Shown: piece by piece, positions 54,083 to 62,720 of the stretch
How positions within the stretch are numbered: position 1 is the stretch's first letter
Layout: each line of letters begins with the position of its first letter
Assembly (NCBI GenBank): GCA_041392475.1
Contig: JAWKLZ010000003.1
Coordinates: 517,501 to 581,500, forward strand
DNA from: Chitinophagales bacterium
Lineage (GTDB): Bacteria; Bacteroidota; Bacteroidia; Chitinophagales; UBA2359
DNA length: 64,000 nt
Direction: 5' to 3'
Notes under the pieces: model-generated
Told to the model about the DNA's origin: nothing
The model's database searches: none
Seen by the model: only the letters and a program-made list of their open reading frames with translations
Translations under genes and position numbers: made by a program

Positions 54083-54483
54083 TTTGAAACGTTCTTTAAA
54101 AAATTGAGTAAACTATTATGAAATAAAAACTATCTTAGCATTAGATTGTTTAACACGAAGTTAAAAATGTTTGCAAAGATAGTTTGGCCAACAGCATATT
54201 AACAACCCTTTGGCATGAAATATGTGCTGAATTATAATGTTGCCTAATTTTATTGCGTTTTTAATAGGTATTTCCAAAAACTTGCTGTAATATTGCAGCA
54301 CAGATTCCAACATAAGTGCCTCCTTAGATTTTACAGCCACACTGTATCATTTACCCAACACTACTTTTAGTTACAATAATTACCATTTTTAATCACAATA
54401 TTCTAATCAATTAACAATATTCAACCCCTTTTTTATCACCTCAAACAAGTATGTTCACTTCAATTGTTTAAAATCATATCCGT
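54083..54483. other. Intergenic region between divergent yceI-type and rho genes (401 bp)
   Basis: Holds the leftward promoter at 54174-54205. The remainder up to the rho start is A/T-rich with no convincing structure; it may include the rho leader, which is autoregulated in many bacteria. No small gene was seen. Confidence 0.5.
54174..54205 (-). promoter_or_regulatory. Bacteroidota-type promoter of the YceI gene
   Basis: On the minus strand TTG (54205-54203) is followed after 21 bases by TATCTTTG (54181-54174), fitting the primary sigma consensus of Bacteroidota. Transcription should begin near 54167, giving a leader of about 85 bases. Confidence 0.7.
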
Positions 54484-56175
54484 ATGTACGACATTCTGCA
54501 ACTGAATGAGATGCTGGTTCCCGAATTGAAAGATATTGCAGAGAGTTTTCAGGTAGATAGCCACCAAAGATTAACCAAAAAAGATTTAATCTTTAAAATT
54601 TTGGACAGACAAGCCAAAATATCCACTCCTGCTAATATTGATGTCGTCGAAACACCACAGGAAGAAGAACAGCCAGTGGAGCTTACCGACACCAAACCAA
54701 AAACTCGAATTCCTGCCAAAACCAGTCTCAAGAAGAAAAACTCTGATAACAAACCAAAAACAGAAGAACCTGTTCAACAACTTCCCGAAGAGGAGGAAGA
54801 AAACCAAGAATCTACTCCTCGGGATAGAGAGCGCAAAGTAGAAAAATTTAGAGATCGAGAACCCCGTGAGTCGAGAGATAAAGAACGCGAATCTCGTGAG
54901 CCAAGAGATAGAGAACGCGAATCTCGTGAACCAAAGGAGAGAGATCGAGAACCTCGCGAAACAAGGGATAGGGATCAAGATAGAGATTCTCGCAATCGTG
55001 AAAGCCGTGATTCGAGAAAAGACGATCGTTATAGCAAAAAAGAAGTTTTCAATATTGAGTTTGACGGCGTTATTCAAGGCGAGGGCGTCTTAGAAATGAT
55101 GACAGATGGCTATGGATTTCTTCGGTCTGCGGATTACAACTACCTTACTTCTCCAGATGATATCTACGTTTCCCCTTCTCAAATCAAACTTTTTGGGCTG
55201 AAAACAGGTGATACCGTTCGTGGTGCAATTCGCCCTCCAAAAGAAGGAGAGAAATATTTTGCGCTATTGAAGGTGGAATTAATCAATGGCAAGCGTCCTG
55301 AGGAGGTAAGAGATAGGGTTCCTTTCGACTACTTGACTCCATTGTTTCCGCTCGAAAAGTTCAATCTGATTACCGACCCAACGCTTTATTCTACTCGTGT
55401 CATTGACCTCTTTACGCCAATTGGCAAAGGGCAAAGAGGTTTGATTGTAGCACAGCCTAAGACTGGTAAAACTTTCTTATTGAAGGATGTAGCCAATGCT
55501 ATTGCTACCAATCACCCTGAAGCCTACCTGATGATTTTGTTGATTGATGAACGACCAGAGGAGGTGACAGACATGGAAAGAAGTGTGAATGCGGAGGTAA
55601 TTGCTTCAACGTTTGACGAACCTGCCGAACGACACGTAAAAGTCGCCAGTATTGTACTGCAAAAAGCGAAACGATTGGTAGAATGTGGGCATGATGTAGT
55701 CATCTTGTTGGATTCTATCACCCGACTTGCTCGAGCTTACAATACCGTAGCACCTGCTTCTGGTAAAGTATTGTCAGGTGGTGTGGAAGCCAATGCTTTG
55801 CACAAACCTAAGAAATTCTTTGGCGCAGCACGAAATATTGAGCATGGAGGATCTTTGACTATTTTGGCAACCGCCCTGATTGACACAGGTTCTCGAATGG
55901 ATGAAGTCATCTTTGAAGAGTTCAAGGGAACAGGTAATATGGAACTTCAATTGGATCGAAAACTCTCCAACCGACGTGTTTATCCTTCCATCAATGTTGT
56001 TGCATCTAGTACCCGCCGTGAAGACTTATTGTTGGATCGCGATGTATTGCAGCGTATGTGGATCCTGCGAAATCATTTGGCAGATATGAATACTGAAGAA
56101 GCCATGAACTTTTTATTGAACCACATGAGGGGGACACGCTCCAATGAAGAATTTTTAATTTCAATGAATGGCTAA
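54484..56175 (+). CDS. rho: Transcription termination factor Rho
   Basis: 563 residues, longer than E. coli Rho (419) because of an N-terminal extension. A Rho_N helical domain (about 5-45) is followed by a low-complexity linker (about 60-190) rich in Arg, Glu, Asp and Ser (RDRE/RESREP-type repeats). The RNA-binding cold-shock-like domain (EGVLEMMTDGYGFLRSADYN) and the ATPase follow, with Walker A AQPKTGKT (about 322-329), LIDERPEEVTDM and GGSLTILATALIDTGSRMD. Rho is an RNA helicase that ends transcription. Such linkers are common in Bacteroidota Rho. Confidence 0.97.
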   Translation: MYDILQLNEMLVPELKDIAESFQVDSHQRLTKKDLIFKILDRQAKISTPANIDVVETPQEEEQPVELTDTKPKTRIPAKTSLKKKNSDNKPKTEEPVQQLPEEEEENQESTPRDRERKVEKFRDREPRESRDKERESREPRDRERESREPKERDREPRETRDRDQDRDSRNRESRDSRKDDRYSKKEVFNIEFDGVIQGEGVLEMMTDGYGFLRSADYNYLTSPDDIYVSPSQIKLFGLKTGDTVRGAIRPPKEGEKYFALLKVELINGKRPEEVRDRVPFDYLTPLFPLEKFNLITDPTLYSTRVIDLFTPIGKGQRGLIVAQPKTGKTFLLKDVANAIATNHPEAYLMILLIDERPEEVTDMERSVNAEVIASTFDEPAERHVKVASIVLQKAKRLVECGHDVVILLDSITRLARAYNTVAPASGKVLSGGVEANALHKPKKFFGAARNIEHGGSLTILATALIDTGSRMDEVIFEEFKGTGNMELQLDRKLSNRRVYPSINVVASSTRREDLLLDRDVLQRMWILRNHLADMNTEEAMNFLLNHMRGTRSNEEFLISMNG

Positions 56176-56203
56176 TAAATTTTCATATTCTATCAATAAA
56201 TGC

Positions 56204-56211
56204 TAAATTTG
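56204..56211 (+). promoter_or_regulatory. Candidate rpmH promoter -7 element
   Basis: TAAATTTG fits TAnnTTTG and lies 26 bases before the rpmH start. No TTG was found at the usual distance, so this is partial support. Confidence 0.4.
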
Positions 56212-56237
56212 CAGCCCAATTATAAAAAACGAAGAAA

Positions 56238-56393
56238 ATGAAACGTACATTTCAACCATCAAGGCGAAAAAGAAAGAACAAACACGGTTTTAGAGAGCGA
56301 ATGAGTAGTAAAAATGGTCGCAAGGTTTTGGCACGGAGACGTGCCAAAGGCAGAAAGAAACTAACCGTTTCTGACGAGTTGAAACTAAAATAG
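56238..56393 (+). CDS. rpmH: 50S ribosomal protein L34
   Basis: 51 residues beginning MKRTFQPSRRKRKNKHGFRE, with the conserved GRKVLARRRAKGRKKL that follows in all L34 proteins. It is a component of the large ribosomal subunit. The short C-terminal extension (TVSDELKLK) is usual in Bacteroidota. It lies 62 bases after rho and is followed by rnpA and yidD, the conserved rpmH-rnpA-yidD order. In many genomes yidC comes next, but not here. Confidence 0.97.
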   Translation: MKRTFQPSRRKRKNKHGFRERMSSKNGRKVLARRRAKGRKKLTVSDELKLK

Positions 56394-56577
56394 TTCTTCC
56401 TCTTAGAATTCGAACTTAAAATTCTAATGCAAGTACAATAAAACTTTGATTTCCAAAGTTTATGTATCTGAATTTAATTTTTTTGGTTTAAAATATCTTT
56501 TTCTACATATTAAATATGGCAATCAGACTTCAAAAGTTTGGTTGCCATATTGTTGTTTTTATACTTCAACTGCAAAA

Positions 56578-57030
56578 ATGACCAGTGACCGACCCCGATT
56601 CACTTTCCATAAAGTGGAACGCCTCAAAAGCAAAAAAATAATTGATCAATTGTTTGACAAAGGGCGGTCTAAATCTAAGGTAATTTACCCTTTCCGAATT
56701 GTATGGTTCGAAACGGAATTGCCAACACCTTTTCCTGTGCAGTTTATGGTAAGCGTTCCCAAACGTTCGATTCCAAAAGCGAATAACCGCAACCTTATCA
56801 AAAGGCAAATCAAAGAGGCTTATCGTCAAAACAAACACCAGCTTTACGGCCAATTCCCCGATTTCCTTTCACAAATAGAAAATGAAGAACACTTTGTTGC
56901 CCGCCCAACTATTCAAGTTGCTTTGTTGTTTATTTATTTAGGAAGGCAGCCATTACCTTATTCTTTCATTTATGGTAAAATGTGTGCCTGTATCCGATAT
57001 TTAAGCAATCAATATACTCCTAAAAAATGA
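56578..57030 (+). CDS. rnpA: Ribonuclease P protein component
   Basis: 150 residues from MTSDRPRFTFHKVERLKSKK; a longer frame reaching 56446 includes leader-like sequence and is rejected. The RNase P signature is KANNRNLIKRQIKEAYRQN (about 63-81), within the RNxxKR pattern. The protein helps the catalytic RNA remove 5' leaders from pre-tRNAs. It overlaps the yidD start by four bases (ATGA), indicating translational coupling. Confidence 0.94.
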   Translation: MTSDRPRFTFHKVERLKSKKIIDQLFDKGRSKSKVIYPFRIVWFETELPTPFPVQFMVSVPKRSIPKANNRNLIKRQIKEAYRQNKHQLYGQFPDFLSQIENEEHFVARPTIQVALLFIYLGRQPLPYSFIYGKMCACIRYLSNQYTPKK

Positions 57031-57281
57031 TGCAACTTATCCGAAAAATACTGGATTTCTTTTTTACTCCCTTGAAGTTTATCTTATTATTGTTGATAAA
57101 GTTTTATCGTACAGCTATTTCACCCTATACGATGCCTACCTGTCGCTATACACCTACCTGCTCACAATATGCTCTAGAGGCACTTCAAAAACATGGTTTT
57201 CTATATGGTAGTTTTTTGGCGACAAAACGCATATTGTCTTGTCACCCTTGGGGAGGACATGGGCATGATCCTGTGCCGTAG
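57027..57281 (+). CDS. yidD: Membrane protein insertion efficiency factor YidD
   Basis: 84 residues. The family signature YRTAISPYTMPTCRYTPTCS (about 27-46) with its three Cys, SQYALEALQKHG and the closing CHPWGGHGHDPVP are all present. YidD assists YidC-dependent insertion of inner-membrane proteins. It overlaps the end of rnpA by four bases and is probably made from the rpmH-rnpA-yidD transcript. Confidence 0.95.
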   Translation: MMQLIRKILDFFFTPLKFILLLLIKFYRTAISPYTMPTCRYTPTCSQYALEALQKHGFLYGSFLATKRILSCHPWGGHGHDPVP

Positions 57282-57282
57282 T

Positions 57283-57306
57283 TATTAGCGACCAGTAATC
57301 ACCGAA
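57283..57306. repeat. Heptamer-like intergenic repeat element
   Basis: ATTAGCGACCAGTAATCACCG lies directly after the yidD stop. It resembles, less exactly, the CCAGTCACCAATCA elements found after mltG, purH and the heme-binding gene. Confidence 0.5.
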
Positions 57307-57364
57307 TTGATAATTACTGTTTTTAATGCCAATTGTTTATAAAGGGTAAATCGTATATCACTAA

Positions 57365-57396
57365 ACACATCAACACATCAACACATCAACACATCA
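57365..57396. repeat. Octamer microsatellite, four copies of ACACATCA
   Basis: Four perfect tandem copies of ACACATCA lie in the intergenic region between yidD and mqnC, with a partial fifth. Such a tract could vary in length by slippage. It has no evident coding role. Confidence 0.95.
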
Positions 57397-57542
57397 ACAA
57401 CCTACATTTCGATAACTTTTTTATAATAAAATAAAAATCAAATTACTAAGAAATTATTTTTATCTCAATTGATAGATTTTTAATTGTTATTAAATTTGAT
57501 TTTCAATGCTCTGTGAAATATGACCGAAACATAGGCAACAAA

Positions 57543-58718
57543 CTAATAATTAATCACTTGTTGTTCTACCATTTCGGGAAGCTCTCTAAATTCATAGTGT
57601 TGATTGCGAAGTTGTGGTGTAAAACCAGCCTCACGAATAGCTTGTTGAATAGCATTAGATGTGAAACGGTGCGGTGCGCCTGCTGCCGATACTACATTCT
57701 CTTCAATCATAATCGAACCAAAATCATTGGCTCCAGCATGTAAACAAATTTGACCAACTGCCTTGCCGATTGTGAGCCATGAAGCCTGAATATTCTCGAT
57801 ATTGGAGAGCATTATTCTACTCAGTGCAATCATTCGCACATATTCATCACCAGTTACCTCATTGCGGACATCCCGAATTCGGCGAAGCATGGTATCCTCA
57901 TCTTGGTAAGGCCATGGAATAAAGGCCAAAAAACCATTTGCTCCATCGGGCTTCAAACTTTGTATTTCCCTGATTCTCACCAAATGTTCCATGCGTTCTT
58001 CAATCGTTTCGACGTGTCCGAACATCATTGTTGCAGAAGTCGTTAGACCCAATTGATGGGCTACACGCATCACTTCAAGCCATTCATCTGACCCACACTT
58101 ACCATTTGCAATGTTGTAGCGTACTCTATCCACCAAAATTTCTGCACCAGCTCCTGGTAGTGAATCGAGTCCCGCTTCTATCAAAGCCTCCAAAACCTCT
58201 TGATGGCTTTTTTTACTAATTTTTGCGATGTGAGCTATTTCAGGAGGACCCAAAGCATGTAATTTCAAATTTGGATAAAGACTTTTGAGTTCTCGAAAAA
58301 GGTTGGCATAATAATCTACACCCAAATCAGGGTGATGTCCTCCCTGCAATAACAATTGCTCACCACCATAACGAAACGTTTCTTCAATTTTTTGCTTATA
58401 CGTTTCAATGCTTGTAATGTATGCTTTATCAGCATATTTTGCAGAAGGTGGCACAAAGAAATTACAAAATTTGCAGTTTGCCACACAAACATTGGTCGTA
58501 TTTACATTGCGGTCAATGATCCATGTTACTTTGCCTAAAGTATCTTTTTTGTGGTATTTTCTAAGCTCATTGCCCACATACATCAACTCAGCAGTCGTTG
58601 CATTGTGAAACAAAAAAGTGCCTTCTTCAATGGTTAAAGGCTCAGCTTCATTGCGGTGCGAGAGTATGGCTCTCTCAAGTAGATTGGAGATATTCATATT
58701 GTTAGTATATTTTTCCAT
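57543..58718 (-). CDS. mqnC: Cyclic dehypoxanthinyl futalosine synthase MqnC (radical SAM)
   Basis: 391 residues from MEKYTNNMNISNLLERAI; an ATG at 58697 is an alternative, and a longer frame reaching 58781 would begin before the predicted transcript start. The radical SAM Cys motif is CVANCKFCNF, preceded by the MqnC-type WIIDRNVNTTNVC. LLQGGHHPDLGVDYY and GLDSLPGAGAEIL are also characteristic. It performs the cyclisation step of the futalosine menaquinone pathway. CofH/MqnE relatives are possible, but the IDRN motif favours MqnC. No other mqn genes are nearby. Confidence 0.88.
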   Translation of the reverse strand: MEKYTNNMNISNLLERAILSHRNEAEPLTIEEGTFLFHNATTAELMYVGNELRKYHKKDTLGKVTWIIDRNVNTTNVCVANCKFCNFFVPPSAKYADKAYITSIETYKQKIEETFRYGGEQLLLQGGHHPDLGVDYYANLFRELKSLYPNLKLHALGPPEIAHIAKISKKSHQEVLEALIEAGLDSLPGAGAEILVDRVRYNIANGKCGSDEWLEVMRVAHQLGLTTSATMMFGHVETIEERMEHLVRIREIQSLKPDGANGFLAFIPWPYQDEDTMLRRIRDVRNEVTGDEYVRMIALSRIMLSNIENIQASWLTIGKAVGQICLHAGANDFGSIMIEENVVSAAGAPHRFTSNAIQQAIREAGFTPQLRNQHYEFRELPEMVEQQVINY

Positions 58719-58747
58719 GTAGTAAATCGTATGGAATTTATTTCTTA

Positions 58748-58782
58748 CAAAGTTACTACGATAATTGTTTAGGACGCACAAA
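58748..58782 (-). promoter_or_regulatory. Candidate mqnC promoter
   Basis: On the minus strand TTTG (58782-58779), a 23-base spacer and TAACTTTG (58755-58748) resemble the Bacteroidota promoter. The expected start near 58741 supports a translation start at 58718 or 58697. Confidence 0.55.
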
Positions 58783-58862
58783 TAATGTCGAAAACCATCA
58801 AAAAGTTTTCACAATTTTCAGTATTTTTTGAAAATTGAGGTTTTGACAGGTTGATTTTTGTA

Positions 58863-58931
58863 TATATGCCATCTTGACATAATGAGCATTGAAGATGTGC
58901 CATATTTACAGTAAAAGGTGGATGGCATATA
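58863..58931. other. Spaced 11-bp inverted repeat upstream of the DnaJ-like gene
   Basis: TATATGCCATC (58863-58873) and GATGGCATATA (58921-58931) are perfectly complementary, 47 bases apart, in the divergent mqnC/DnaJ-like promoter region. This could be a pair of operator half-sites. Confidence 0.6.
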
Positions 58932-59011
58932 GATTGTTGGTCATTAGTAGCACGTTCATTTGAGGGTGCAGTTTACCATATAAAACAGCAAATATCAAAT
59001 AATCATAAGCC

Positions 59012-59959
59012 ATGCAAAACAGGGATTACTACAAAATATTGGATGTACCGAAGGCTGCAACGGCTGAAGACATAAAAAAAGCTTACCGTAAGGTAGCCTT
59101 GAAGTACCATCCTGATCGAAATCCAGATGATAAGGAAGCGGAAGAAAAATTTAAAGAAGCGACTGAAGCCTATGAAGTATTGAGCGATGTCGATAAACGC
59201 AAGAAGTATGATCAGTTTGGTCATAAATGGAAAATGTACGAACAGGCTGGAGCAAATGGAAGTGAGTCATCGGGTAATTATTACGATTTTTCGAAAGGAA
59301 CAGGCGGACAAGGCACTCGTGTAGAATTTGAAGGAAACATAGAAGATTTCTTCAATCAATTTGGGGGTGGTGGTCAATCACATGAAGCGGGAGATGTTTT
59401 TGAGCAGTTTTTTAAGAGAGGCAGTAGTGGCGGTGGACAGTTTGCTTATAAAGGAGCGGATGTTGAAGCCGTTTTTAGTATTTCGCTAGAGGATGCGTAT
59501 AAAGGAGGGAAAAGGGTCATTGAAGTCAATGGAAATAAACTACGTATTACCATCAAGAAAGGAGTGGAGGACGGCAGTGTGTTGAAGATAAAAGGCAAAG
59601 GAGGAATGGGTAAAAATGGTGGGCCGAACGGTGATTTGTATCTCAAAATTCACGTTGAGAAACACCCTATTTTTGAGCGTAAAGGTGATGATTTGCATGT
59701 AGAAATGCCTATTGATGTGTACAAGGCGGTTTTGGGCGGAAAAGAAAAAATTCACACCTTGAAGGGCGATATGAATGTGAATATTTCTGCTGGAACGGAC
59801 GGTGGTAAGGTACTGCGATTGAAGAATTTGGGAATGCCAAAATCCGATAACCTTTCTACATTTGGTAATTTGTATGTGAAGGTTAATATACAAGTTCCAA
59901 AGGATTTGAGCGAAGACGAAAAGAAACGGTTTGAAGAATTGGCAGAATTGCGGAAATAA
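59012..59959 (+). CDS. CbpA-type DnaJ co-chaperone (no zinc finger)
   Basis: 315 residues. The J-domain (1-70) carries the HPD motif (33-35) within KYHPDRNPDD. A Gly/Phe-rich stretch (about 85-150) is followed by two DnaJ C-terminal substrate-binding folds (GADVEAVFSISLEDAYKGG and KHPIFERKGDDLHVEMPI). The CxxCxGxG zinc repeats of full DnaJ are absent, as in CbpA. It stimulates DnaK ATPase and delivers clients. No dnaK or grpE is nearby. Confidence 0.93.
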   Translation: MQNRDYYKILDVPKAATAEDIKKAYRKVALKYHPDRNPDDKEAEEKFKEATEAYEVLSDVDKRKKYDQFGHKWKMYEQAGANGSESSGNYYDFSKGTGGQGTRVEFEGNIEDFFNQFGGGGQSHEAGDVFEQFFKRGSSGGGQFAYKGADVEAVFSISLEDAYKGGKRVIEVNGNKLRITIKKGVEDGSVLKIKGKGGMGKNGGPNGDLYLKIHVEKHPIFERKGDDLHVEMPIDVYKAVLGGKEKIHTLKGDMNVNISAGTDGGKVLRLKNLGMPKSDNLSTFGNLYVKVNIQVPKDLSEDEKKRFEELAELRK

Positions 59960-59974
59960 ACCGCATAAAAAAGT

Positions 59975-60031
59975 CGACTTACTTGATTTTCAGTGTTTTT
60001 AATACCGAAAACCAAGCAAGTCGGGTTTTTT
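59975..60031. terminator. Intrinsic terminator after the DnaJ-like gene
   Basis: CGACTTACTTG (59975-59985) and CAAGCAAGTCG (60013-60023) form a stem with one mismatch, followed by a T-run. The genes on either side converge. Confidence 0.75.
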
Positions 60032-60049
60032 AATTCAAATCAACATTTA

Positions 60050-60289
60050 TTATTTTTTACCTCTTGTGCTTATGGCTACAATGACAATAACAAAAAGTCC
60101 CACAATAACCCATATCATTGGATTGGTGTACCATACAGCTTCATCGCCTCCACCTATATCTACATCAATATCAAGACCTTTGTCTCCATCTTGTGCAAAT
60201 ACAAGAAAATTGCAGGATAACAGGTATACAAATGCCGTTAATCGGAATATAATTCCTGTTGTTTGATTCAACATTTTTGAAAAATTCAT
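60050..60289 (-). CDS. Small membrane protein with signal peptide (79 residues)
   Basis: A signal-like N-terminus (IIFRLTAFVYLLSCNFLVFAQ) is followed by a short acidic, Gly-rich stretch (DGDKGLDIDVDIGGGDE) and a membrane helix (WVIVGLFVIVIVAI) ending in TRGKK. The layout resembles small proteins found in many Bacteroidota genomes without known function. It starts at MNFSKM or, alternatively, at the second Met. Confidence 0.65.
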   Translation of the reverse strand: MNFSKMLNQTTGIIFRLTAFVYLLSCNFLVFAQDGDKGLDIDVDIGGGDEAVWYTNPMIWVIVGLFVIVIVAISTRGKK

Positions 60290-60593
60290 AGTTAAGATTG
60301 TTTTTTGTTATAAATGATTTTCTGCTTTTGCCAAGTAGTAATGTGTGCTTTAAACGCCATCAGTAAAAAAATGTTGACTTGCCTGTATCATTTAAAATAA
60401 AAAACAAATAAATATTAGACTTTAGACGAAAGAAGTAGAAAGCAAGATGTGAGATATAAAAAATTGACAATCAGAATATTGCCCCATTGATGCGATTAGG
60501 TGTAAACAATTGGTTATCAATAAATTAAATTATTGCATCTTACTTCTTTGTTCCTTTATTCAAAGTTTAAAATAAATTTAAACTCTCAGAAAA
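60290..60593. other. Intergenic region (304 bp)
   Basis: A/T-rich sequence between two leftward genes. It includes the promoter region of the small membrane protein gene. No small gene, RNA or notable repeat was seen. Confidence 0.45.
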
Positions 60594-61580
60594 TTAATCA
60601 CCTGAAACCTTTAACAATACTTTCCCTTTGTTTTTATTGGCTTCCATGTACTGGTGCGCCTCTGCAACATCACTCCAGTTGAAAGTGCTGTCAACAACGG
60701 GCTGCAAACGTTTTTCCACGAAAAGTTCGTGAGCAAATTCCCAAAAATCGTGCGTAAGTTGGACTTTATACTCCAATGTTCGACTTCGCAAAGTACTGCC
60801 CATTATTTTGAGACGTTTTTGAAGAATAGGTGCTACATTGAGGTTTTCTACTTTGATGCCTCCCATCAAAGCAAGCATGACCATGCGTCCGTCAACAGCC
60901 AAACAATTGAGGTTTTTTTGAAAATAGGGGGCTGCTAAAAAATCCAAAACTACATCTACGCCTTTACCGTCTGTTTCCTTCAATACCACTTCTTCAAAGT
61001 TTTCTGCTTTGTAGTCAATTGCTTTGCTTGCACCCAATTGCAGACAAATGGAGTGTTTTGATTTTGAAGCGGTAATATAAACCTTTGCGCCTTTCTCACG
61101 TGCAATTTGAATGGCAGCAGTTCCAACACCGCTTGCTCCTGCATGAATTAAAATGCTTTCGCCCTGCTGCAATTGAGCGAGCCAAATCAGTGCTTGATAA
61201 GCAGTTAGGAATACTTCTGGGATGGCAGCACTTTCTAAAAGTGTCAAGTTTGAAGGGATTGAAGCAGCTAAATTTTCGTGAATAGTGACGTATTCAGCAT
61301 AACCACCACCTGATAACAAGGCACAAACTTTATCACCGATTTTCCATTTGCTGACTTCGCTTCCCAATTTGCTGACGGTTCCAGACATTTCCAAACCGAG
61401 AATGGGGCTTGCGCCTTGGGGCGGTGGATATTTACCCATTCGTTGAAGTGTATCGGCTCGATTCAAAGCCGTGGCAGTGACTTTTACTTGTATTTCGTAA
61501 GCATTGGGTTGAGGAGTATCGTACTCGGCGATGTAAAAATTATCTGGACTGCCGAATTGACGGAGTTGTATGGCTTTCAT
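60594..61580 (-). CDS. NAD(P)H-quinone oxidoreductase (zinc-free MDR family)
   Basis: 328 residues. The N-terminal GroES-like domain has LNRADTLQRMGKYPPPQG and LGLEMSGTV. The Rossmann domain has ILIHAGASGVGTAAIQIA with the AxxGVG nucleotide motif. Cys ligands for zinc are lacking, as in PIG3/QOR-type enzymes that reduce quinones with NADPH. It lies downstream of the RR-Crp gene, 55 bases away on the same strand, and might be co-transcribed with that sensor operon; this is uncertain. Confidence 0.92.
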   Translation of the reverse strand: MKAIQLRQFGSPDNFYIAEYDTPQPNAYEIQVKVTATALNRADTLQRMGKYPPPQGASPILGLEMSGTVSKLGSEVSKWKIGDKVCALLSGGGYAEYVTIHENLAASIPSNLTLLESAAIPEVFLTAYQALIWLAQLQQGESILIHAGASGVGTAAIQIAREKGAKVYITASKSKHSICLQLGASKAIDYKAENFEEVVLKETDGKGVDVVLDFLAAPYFQKNLNCLAVDGRMVMLALMGGIKVENLNVAPILQKRLKIMGSTLRSRTLEYKVQLTHDFWEFAHELFVEKRLQPVVDSTFNWSDVAEAHQYMEANKNKGKVLLKVSGD

Positions 61581-61635
61581 TTTTAGAAATTTTTGATCAA
61601 CGGAGTTTTAGGTATTGTGAATTGATTCAAAGTTG

Positions 61636-62700
61636 CTATAGTTTTGCTTGATTTAGAACGGTAATATAGCGTCCTTTGGTGACAATGATTTTTTCTTGCT
61701 TCAAATCTGAAAGAGTGCGGATAAGTGTTTCTTTGCTTGTTCCGACCCAGTTTGCCAAATCTTCTCTTGAAATATCTAAGCTAATGCGTTGGTTTTCTTT
61801 GAAGTTATCGGGTGCATATTGTTTGCAAAAATGTAAGAGTGCATCCGTCACACGCTTTCTAACTGAATCATACGCCAAATTTAACAAACGTTTTTCCTGT
61901 TGTTCGAGGCTATTTGTCAGCAAGGTAATGAAGAATTTGGCAATGTGTTGATTCTTATTGACAAGCTCTAAAAATATAGTTTTGGGAATTAATACAATTT
62001 CGCTGTCTTCTAAACTCATTGCCGAACCCTCATATTTTCTATCACCAAATAGCGACCGATAGCCAAAAAAATCGCCTGTTTGGTATATGGCTGAGATGAT
62101 TTCTTTGCCGTCTTCGTTGGTTTTGTAGGTTTTGACCCGACCTTGGATGATGTAGTAAAGATAGCAGGGATAGCTGTCTTCGTGAAAGAGCATGTATTTA
62201 GTAGACACCGACAATTTTTTATGCTCATCGGCAATGGTTTGGAGGATTTCTCGCACTTTTTGAGGATTGTAAAATCCACGAAAAACCGCATCTTCTGTAT
62301 CATCATATTTTTGTACCAGCATATCTGCTTTTTCGAGCCGTCGCTTAATGGTGTCGAGCAGGTCTAATTCTTCAAAGGGTTTGGTGATGTAGTCATCTGC
62401 TCCCATATTCATTCCTTTTCGCAGGTCGTTTTTTTCGGTTTTTGCTGTGAGAAAAATAAAAGGAAGGGTGGCCGTTTTGGCATCGTGACTGAGAATATGC
62501 AGTACACCATAACCGTCAAGTTCGGGCATCATAATATCGCAAATAATCAAATCGGGAAGGTGTTCTTTTGCTTTCATAACACCCTCCTTGCCATTGGTAG
62601 CGGTCAAAACATGGTAATTGGCAAGTTCCAAAATTTCAGCCGTATTTTCTCGCACATCTTCATTGTCTTCTATTAGTAGTATGGTTTTTAGATGGTTCAT
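61636..62700 (-). CDS. Response regulator fused to a Crp/Fnr-type transcription factor
   Basis: 354 residues. The receiver domain (1-120) has the acidic cluster ED/ND (11-15), phosphoacceptor D55 (LIICDIMMPELDG), LTAKT and the ITKPFEEL Lys. A cNMP-binding-type sensor fold (about 165-270; PCYLYYIIQGRVKTY, GDFFGYRSLFG) and a Crp-type winged helix (ISREDLANWVGTSKETLIRTL) follow. No Fe-S cysteine cluster of Fnr type is present. The 20-base gap to the histidine kinase gene indicates they form a two-component pair controlling transcription directly. Confidence 0.93.
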   Translation of the reverse strand: MNHLKTILLIEDNEDVRENTAEILELANYHVLTATNGKEGVMKAKEHLPDLIICDIMMPELDGYGVLHILSHDAKTATLPFIFLTAKTEKNDLRKGMNMGADDYITKPFEELDLLDTIKRRLEKADMLVQKYDDTEDAVFRGFYNPQKVREILQTIADEHKKLSVSTKYMLFHEDSYPCYLYYIIQGRVKTYKTNEDGKEIISAIYQTGDFFGYRSLFGDRKYEGSAMSLEDSEIVLIPKTIFLELVNKNQHIAKFFITLLTNSLEQQEKRLLNLAYDSVRKRVTDALLHFCKQYAPDNFKENQRISLDISREDLANWVGTSKETLIRTLSDLKQEKIIVTKGRYITVLNQAKL

Positions 62701-62720
62701 TTTTAATGTTTTAGGTTTTT

